Source of the DNA: Phycisphaerales bacterium | GTDB lineage: Bacteria > Planctomycetota > Phycisphaerae > Sedimentisphaerales > Anaerobacaceae | Reading direction: 5' to 3' | Length of the DNA: 64,000 nt | Assembly (NCBI GenBank): GCA_020352515.1 | Contig: CP070678.1 | Span: forward strand, 4,170,942 to 4,234,941 | Shown here: one piece after another, positions 60,213-64,000 of the stretch | Layout: every line of letters begins with the position of its first letter | Numbering within the stretch: the stretch's first letter is position 1 | Notes under the pieces: generated by a model | What the model saw: only the letters and a program-made list of their open reading frames with translations | Told to the model about the DNA's origin: nothing | The model's database searches: none | Position numbers and translations under genes: made by a program

Positions 60213-63200
60213 ATGGACGAGCAAGCAACTCCAAAGCTGTCCTTGTTGACGTTGGCAGTTCTTCTCAGTCTCGTGTGGGCAGGCGCCGCAGGTGCCGTCC
60301 CTCCCGATGGCAATCCCACGCCCCCAACCCATGACTCAAGCTCCGCGGACCGGGTAAATCTGCATAATCCTGCCTTTGAGCCGGTGATTTCCGGTCAGGT
60401 CACCGGTGGCGGATGCGGAATTGCCGGAGTGTTGGTTGCAGCCGACAGTGGCGGACGCTCGGCCACGACCGACCCGAACGGCCGCTACGAATTAACGGTC
60501 CCCTACGATTGGTCCGGGACGGTCACGCCCGCCGGATTTGATTTGGCTTTCGAGCCCGACAGCCGACATTACGAAAACGTAATTGTCGATCAGACCAACC
60601 AGGACTACACCGCCGCGGCGCCTCCCCCGACCGTCCTGACTTACCGGGTAACCTCCAGCGCCGACGATGGTTATGTCAACGTTATCTATGCGTACGGCGG
60701 CAGTCAGGTCTGGCAAAACCTCACGTCGGACCTCTGGCTCGGGGTCACGTGGGATTGGTGCAAAACTTTTGCCAGACGCTTCCATTCCGGAATGAGATTC
60801 GAAAATGTCCGGATCCCGCCGGATGCATTCATAAAGGAGGCCCATCTCTATCTCAAGACCGCCGGCTCAGGCTTCCGGGCCTACGGACAGCTTAGTGCAG
60901 AGAAAGCGGACAACCCTCCCGATTTCAACGCCGGAAATATTGAGACTCGTCGCAGAACAGCCGCACGTGTTTATTGGAGCCATGCGGATTGGCCGAGTGA
61001 CACGTGGTTTGCGAGCCCGGATATTGCTTCGATTCTGCGGCAGGTCGTCTCTCGCCCCGGCTGGTCCCCGGGCAATGCCATCGTTCTGCTGTACCGCAAT
61101 AGCGCAGGCTGCCGCGCCTGCCCCTGCGGCATGAGGATATTCTTCCATTCCTTCGATATGGGTAAAGACGATGCGCCAAGGTTGGAGATCGTTATAGAAT
61201 CGGCCCGCAGAATATCCGGCGTCGTATTGACAAACAGCGAGATTGCAGTCGAGCAAGTCCTCGTCAGCGCAAACAACGGCGGCAGATCGGGCACCACCGA
61301 TGCCAATGGTTTCTATGAGCTGGCAGTCCCGGCGGGCTGGTCGGGCACAATTACTCCTCACAAGTCCATGTGGGGCTTCGGTCCGGATTCCCGAACGCTT
61401 GATGATGTTATCTTAGACAGGACTGGTGAGGATTTTACCGCCTTTGCGCCGCCCGTAATCTCCGGGTATGTGGCCGACGTCAGCGGGCTTCCGACGGATG
61501 GAGTCCTTGTATCGCCTGATGGCGCGGGCCAGCCCGATATCACCGACGCTGATGGATATTATGAAGTTGCGGTTCCCTATGATTGGTCGGGCTCCGTTGC
61601 GCTCGCCAAAAACGGCTGGGCTTTTGAGCCTGATGAGAGGCCATACGTCGGCGTAACCGCAAACCAGCCGAATCAGGACTACACCGCCTTCGCTCCTCCC
61701 CTCATTTCCGGCTATGTCAGAGATTCCAACCAACAGCCGGCCGCTGAAGTGCTGGTATCTGCAACCGATGGAACCGATTCGGACATAACCGATGCGAGCG
61801 GATACTATGAGCTGACGGTGCCGCAGGCCTGGTCGGGAACCCTGGCGCCGGAAAAGAAGTTCTGTTTTTTTGAGCCGAATCAACTGGCCTGTGAGAACCT
61901 CACACAAAACACACCGAATCAAAACTTCACCGCGATAACCGGCGTGGTCATTTCCGGCCTCGTAACCAGCAGCAGTGGCGCCGCTATCGACGCCGTGGAG
62001 GTTGCCGCGGATAACGGCGGCTACGGCGGTGTCACTGACACCAACGGATTCTACGAGTTCGCCGTCCTGCCCAACTGGTCGGGAACAGTAGCTCCCGCCA
62101 AAAAAGGACGCAGCTTCTCCCCCGCGAGTCGTGCATACAGCAATCTCACAACGCACTTGACCGACCAGAATTTTGTATCGTTGGGGCTGGTCGTAAGGGC
62201 CGACGGCAACGGAGACTTCCCGACAATCCAGGACGCCGTTGATGAGGCTGTAGATGGTGACCAGGTCATCCTCGAACCGGGCACGTACACCGGGCAGGGC
62301 AATTCAGACATCGACTTCGGTGCAAAGGCCATTACCGTGCGAAGCACCGAGCCCGACAATCCTGCGATAGTGGCCGCAACGATCATCAAGGGACATGCCT
62401 TCTCTTTTCGAAGCGGCGAAGGCCCCGATTCAGTCGTCGATGGCCTCACTGTTGCACAGGGCACTGCCGCCGTTGGCGGTGGGATCACGTGCCGCCATAG
62501 CAGCCCCACCATCCGCAATTGCGTCATCAGGGAATGTTGCGCCGTCTCACACGGCGGCGCAATCGCCCTTGAAGACAGCAACTCTACCATCAGCAACTGC
62601 ATCATAACCGCCAATGCCGCCGTCGAAATGGGCGCCGGAATCGCTTGTATGTGGGAAGGCCGCCCTGTGATCGCCAACTGCCTGTTCACCGGCAATTCCG
62701 TTGACTGGGCCGGTGGCGCAATCGCATCCAGTAACTGTGACCTAACCATGAGTAATTGTACCTTGACCAGCAATAAAGCCCAAAACCCCGCCGGCACTGA
62801 TGGCTGGGGCGCCGGAATCTGTATCTGGGGCGGCGCTCTGACAATCACCAATTCCATTCTGTGGGACAATGATGCCAACCACGGACCGGAAATCGCGATG
62901 CTTCGTGCTAACGCCCCTTCGCAAGCTGCGGTTTCCTACTGCGATGTCCAGGGAGGACACGCGAAAGTCTACGCTGAAGAGGGATGCACGCTGATCTGGG
63001 ATAACACAAGTAATATCGACGTCGATCCTTGTTTTGCACACGCGGGGTGCTGGAAACCCGCACCACCGCCGCCACCACCGCCACCGCCACCGTGGCCACC
63101 GCCGCCGCCCGGGCCGCTCCATTCCGATGACGACGACGATTTCTGGGTCAATGGCGACTACCACCTCAAGTCCTACACCGGTCGCTGGAAACCTTCGCCC

Positions 63201-63536
63201 TACATAGGCTTGGACCCGCCCTATGACGGCTTTATCAACCTGTCTGATTTTGCCGCCTTCGCCGGCCATTGGTGCAGGCAAGGCGCCTTCTTGCCTGCCG
63301 ACCTCGACAATAACGGCATTGTGGATTCATTCGATCTCGACCTTCTTTTTGATGGTTACCTGCTGACCTGCCCCCTTGGGCACTGGGTCTCCGACGCCGC
63401 AATCAGCCCTTGCATCGACGCAGGCGACCCGCATTTCGATTGGTCGGCCGAATCTCGCCCGAACGGCGGGCGAATAAACATGGGCGCCTACGGCGGCACG
63501 CCCCAAGCCAGCAGATTACATGTCGGACCCAGGTAA
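60213..63536 (+). CDS. Large modular secreted surface protein with five repeats, beta-helix and dockerin-like tail
   Basis: 1107 residues. Signal peptide (about 1-28). Five copies of an ~80-residue beta-sandwich repeat at about 57-136, 332-412, 414-494, 496-575 and 578-657, each with GxYE-x-x-VP and WSGT/S motifs, like carboxypeptidase-regulatory/SD-type repeats. A DNRLRE-like domain (138-330) interrupts repeats 1 and 2. A right-handed beta-helix (about 661-925) has the INGGGIxC/NxCxI ladder. A polyproline stretch near 949-970 is a rigid spacer. After it come a dockerin-like pair of Asp-rich loops and a choice-of-anchor motif (CIDAGDP...GRINMGAYGG). GGAGG before the ATG. Likely a polysaccharide-binding or adhesive wall protein. 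Confidence 0.7.
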   Translation: MDEQATPKLSLLTLAVLLSLVWAGAAGAVPPDGNPTPPTHDSSSADRVNLHNPAFEPVISGQVTGGGCGIAGVLVAADSGGRSATTDPNGRYELTVPYDWSGTVTPAGFDLAFEPDSRHYENVIVDQTNQDYTAAAPPPTVLTYRVTSSADDGYVNVIYAYGGSQVWQNLTSDLWLGVTWDWCKTFARRFHSGMRFENVRIPPDAFIKEAHLYLKTAGSGFRAYGQLSAEKADNPPDFNAGNIETRRRTAARVYWSHADWPSDTWFASPDIASILRQVVSRPGWSPGNAIVLLYRNSAGCRACPCGMRIFFHSFDMGKDDAPRLEIVIESARRISGVVLTNSEIAVEQVLVSANNGGRSGTTDANGFYELAVPAGWSGTITPHKSMWGFGPDSRTLDDVILDRTGEDFTAFAPPVISGYVADVSGLPTDGVLVSPDGAGQPDITDADGYYEVAVPYDWSGSVALAKNGWAFEPDERPYVGVTANQPNQDYTAFAPPLISGYVRDSNQQPAAEVLVSATDGTDSDITDASGYYELTVPQAWSGTLAPEKKFCFFEPNQLACENLTQNTPNQNFTAITGVVISGLVTSSSGAAIDAVEVAADNGGYGGVTDTNGFYEFAVLPNWSGTVAPAKKGRSFSPASRAYSNLTTHLTDQNFVSLGLVVRADGNGDFPTIQDAVDEAVDGDQVILEPGTYTGQGNSDIDFGAKAITVRSTEPDNPAIVAATIIKGHAFSFRSGEGPDSVVDGLTVAQGTAAVGGGITCRHSSPTIRNCVIRECCAVSHGGAIALEDSNSTISNCIITANAAVEMGAGIACMWEGRPVIANCLFTGNSVDWAGGAIASSNCDLTMSNCTLTSNKAQNPAGTDGWGAGICIWGGALTITNSILWDNDANHGPEIAMLRANAPSQAAVSYCDVQGGHAKVYAEEGCTLIWDNTSNIDVDPCFAHAGCWKPAPPPPPPPPPPWPPPPPGPLHSDDDDDFWVNGDYHLKSYTGRWKPSPYIGLDPPYDGFINLSDFAAFAGHWCRQGAFLPADLDNNGIVDSFDLDLLFDGYLLTCPLGHWVSDAAISPCIDAGDPHFDWSAESRPNGGRINMGAYGGTPQASRLHVGPR

Positions 63537-63574
63537 TTTCGCCGGACGGCTCTGATGTCTCCTTTCACGGCTCC

Positions 63575-64000
63575 CTATCGCCCCGCCGCCTCCGCCGTCA
63601 GGCGACGCAGCACGCGGGCCTCCGTCTCGAGCTGCCCTAACCGCCGCCGCACCTCCCCGTAAAGCTCCCGGTCCACCTGCAGTTTGAGCTGCAACTGCTC
63701 GATCGCCCCCGTCCCCTCCCGCGAACGCTCCAGAGCCGCGATCTCCACCTCCTGCTCGGCAACCATCTTCCGAAGCCGCGCCTCGTAGAATCGCAGCCTC
63801 TCCAATTCCACCGCCGCCGGGTCCGGCGAGTTCGCGTCCTTCGCCGAGCCCGCAACCGCAATCCCCGATTCGATGTTCAGCTTGTTAAGCTCCACGCCCG
63901 TCAGCTCATCCTGAAGCATCGCCAGCCGCCTCACCATCATATCCAGTCGCCGCTGCACCACCTCGACCCCTTGCTGCTTCTGCAGTTGCGCGATCTGCCT
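63575..64000 (-). CDS. C-terminal coiled coil of an unidentified protein (partial)
   Basis: The open frame continues past the window edge, so the start is unknown; a GTG at 63961 is not necessarily it. About 140 residues are visible, nearly all predicted coiled coil (VELERLRFYEARLRKMVAEQEVEIAALERSREG, in part) with heptads of Leu/Val/Met and Arg/Glu/Gln. This resembles the coiled stalk of polysaccharide co-polymerase or chain-length proteins, but coiled coils are not diagnostic. Convergent with the surface protein gene. Confidence 0.55.
   Translation of the reverse strand, partial: RQIAQLQKQQGVEVVQRRLDMMVRRLAMLQDELTGVELNKLNIESGIAVAGSAKDANSPDPAAVELERLRFYEARLRKMVAEQEVEIAALERSREGTGAIEQLQLKLQVDRELYGEVRRRLGQLETEARVLRRLTAEAAGR

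Noticed and set aside
1..64000. tRNA, rRNA, CRISPR array, complete insertion sequence
   Set aside because: I looked for TPsiC-like GTTCGAA cores, long direct repeats with spacers and transposase motifs and saw none that hold up. A covariance-model scan for tRNA would be decisive and I could not run it.

Overview
The window looks like a chromosomal piece of a planctomycete of the Phycisphaerae/Sedimentisphaerales type, probably a metagenome assembly. The evidence is the GC-rich coding sequence, a three-gene cluster of DUF1549/DUF1553, DUF1501 and PPC-type proteins, dockerin-like tails on secreted proteins, a very long SecA, an adenosylcobalamin-type ribonucleotide reductase, and many Tat- or Sec-exported glycosidase-like proteins. 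I found no rRNA, tRNA, CRISPR array, phage gene or intact transposase.

Layout. 1-5.6 kb: an operon of a Tat-type DUF362 protein, a NapH/NapG-like membrane polyferredoxin and two Tat-type aldo/keto reductases with C-terminal Cys clusters, which reads as an exported redox module. 6.2-10.7 kb: two small membrane proteins and two secreted glycosidases (clan GH-A-like and GH44 with a dockerin-like tail). 11-20.6 kb: tyrS, a CPA2 antiporter and a decayed second antiporter remnant, an EEP phosphohydrolase, a GH67-like protein and nrdJ. 20.7-25.7 kb: the DUF1549/DUF1501/PPC cluster. 26.2-32.7 kb: housekeeping genes secA, efp and rnr. 33-38.5 kb: a minus-strand operon of a lipoprotein, a second DUF362 protein, a HEAT-like protein and a GH106-like protein. 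38.6-43.4 kb: an aminotransferase, two secreted proteins of unknown role, and an ECF sigma factor with its anti-sigma-like partner. 43.7-49 kb: an operon of a large polytopic membrane protein, a GT2 glycosyltransferase and a gamma-glutamylcyclotransferase/amidoligase-like fusion. 49.4-53.1 kb: an accessory patch with visibly lower GC, small secreted or membrane proteins and a broken nucleotidyltransferase pair. 53.2-64 kb: NUDIX, GT9, a frameshifted SEC-C mini-protein, ileS preceded by a GNAT gene and an attenuator, a fasciclin lipoprotein, a 1107-residue modular surface protein, and the 3' end of a coiled-coil gene.

The strongest new observation is upstream of the GNAT-ileS pair at 58.9-59.1 kb. 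A promoter with a perfect TTGACA is followed by a 20-codon reading frame with 7 isoleucines in its first 13 residues, then an 11-bp GC-rich hairpin and a T-tract lying directly before the GNAT start. This is the layout of a ribosome-mediated isoleucine attenuator ahead of isoleucyl-tRNA synthetase. Other notable items are the cyclotransferase/amidoligase fusion, a SecA with five WA-repeats, a 27-bp dyad element present twice, the antiporter remnant and the frameshifted SEC-C gene. Several genes share a TTGACA-like -35 box with a 16-17 nt spacer, so the organism's housekeeping promoters can be read by eye.
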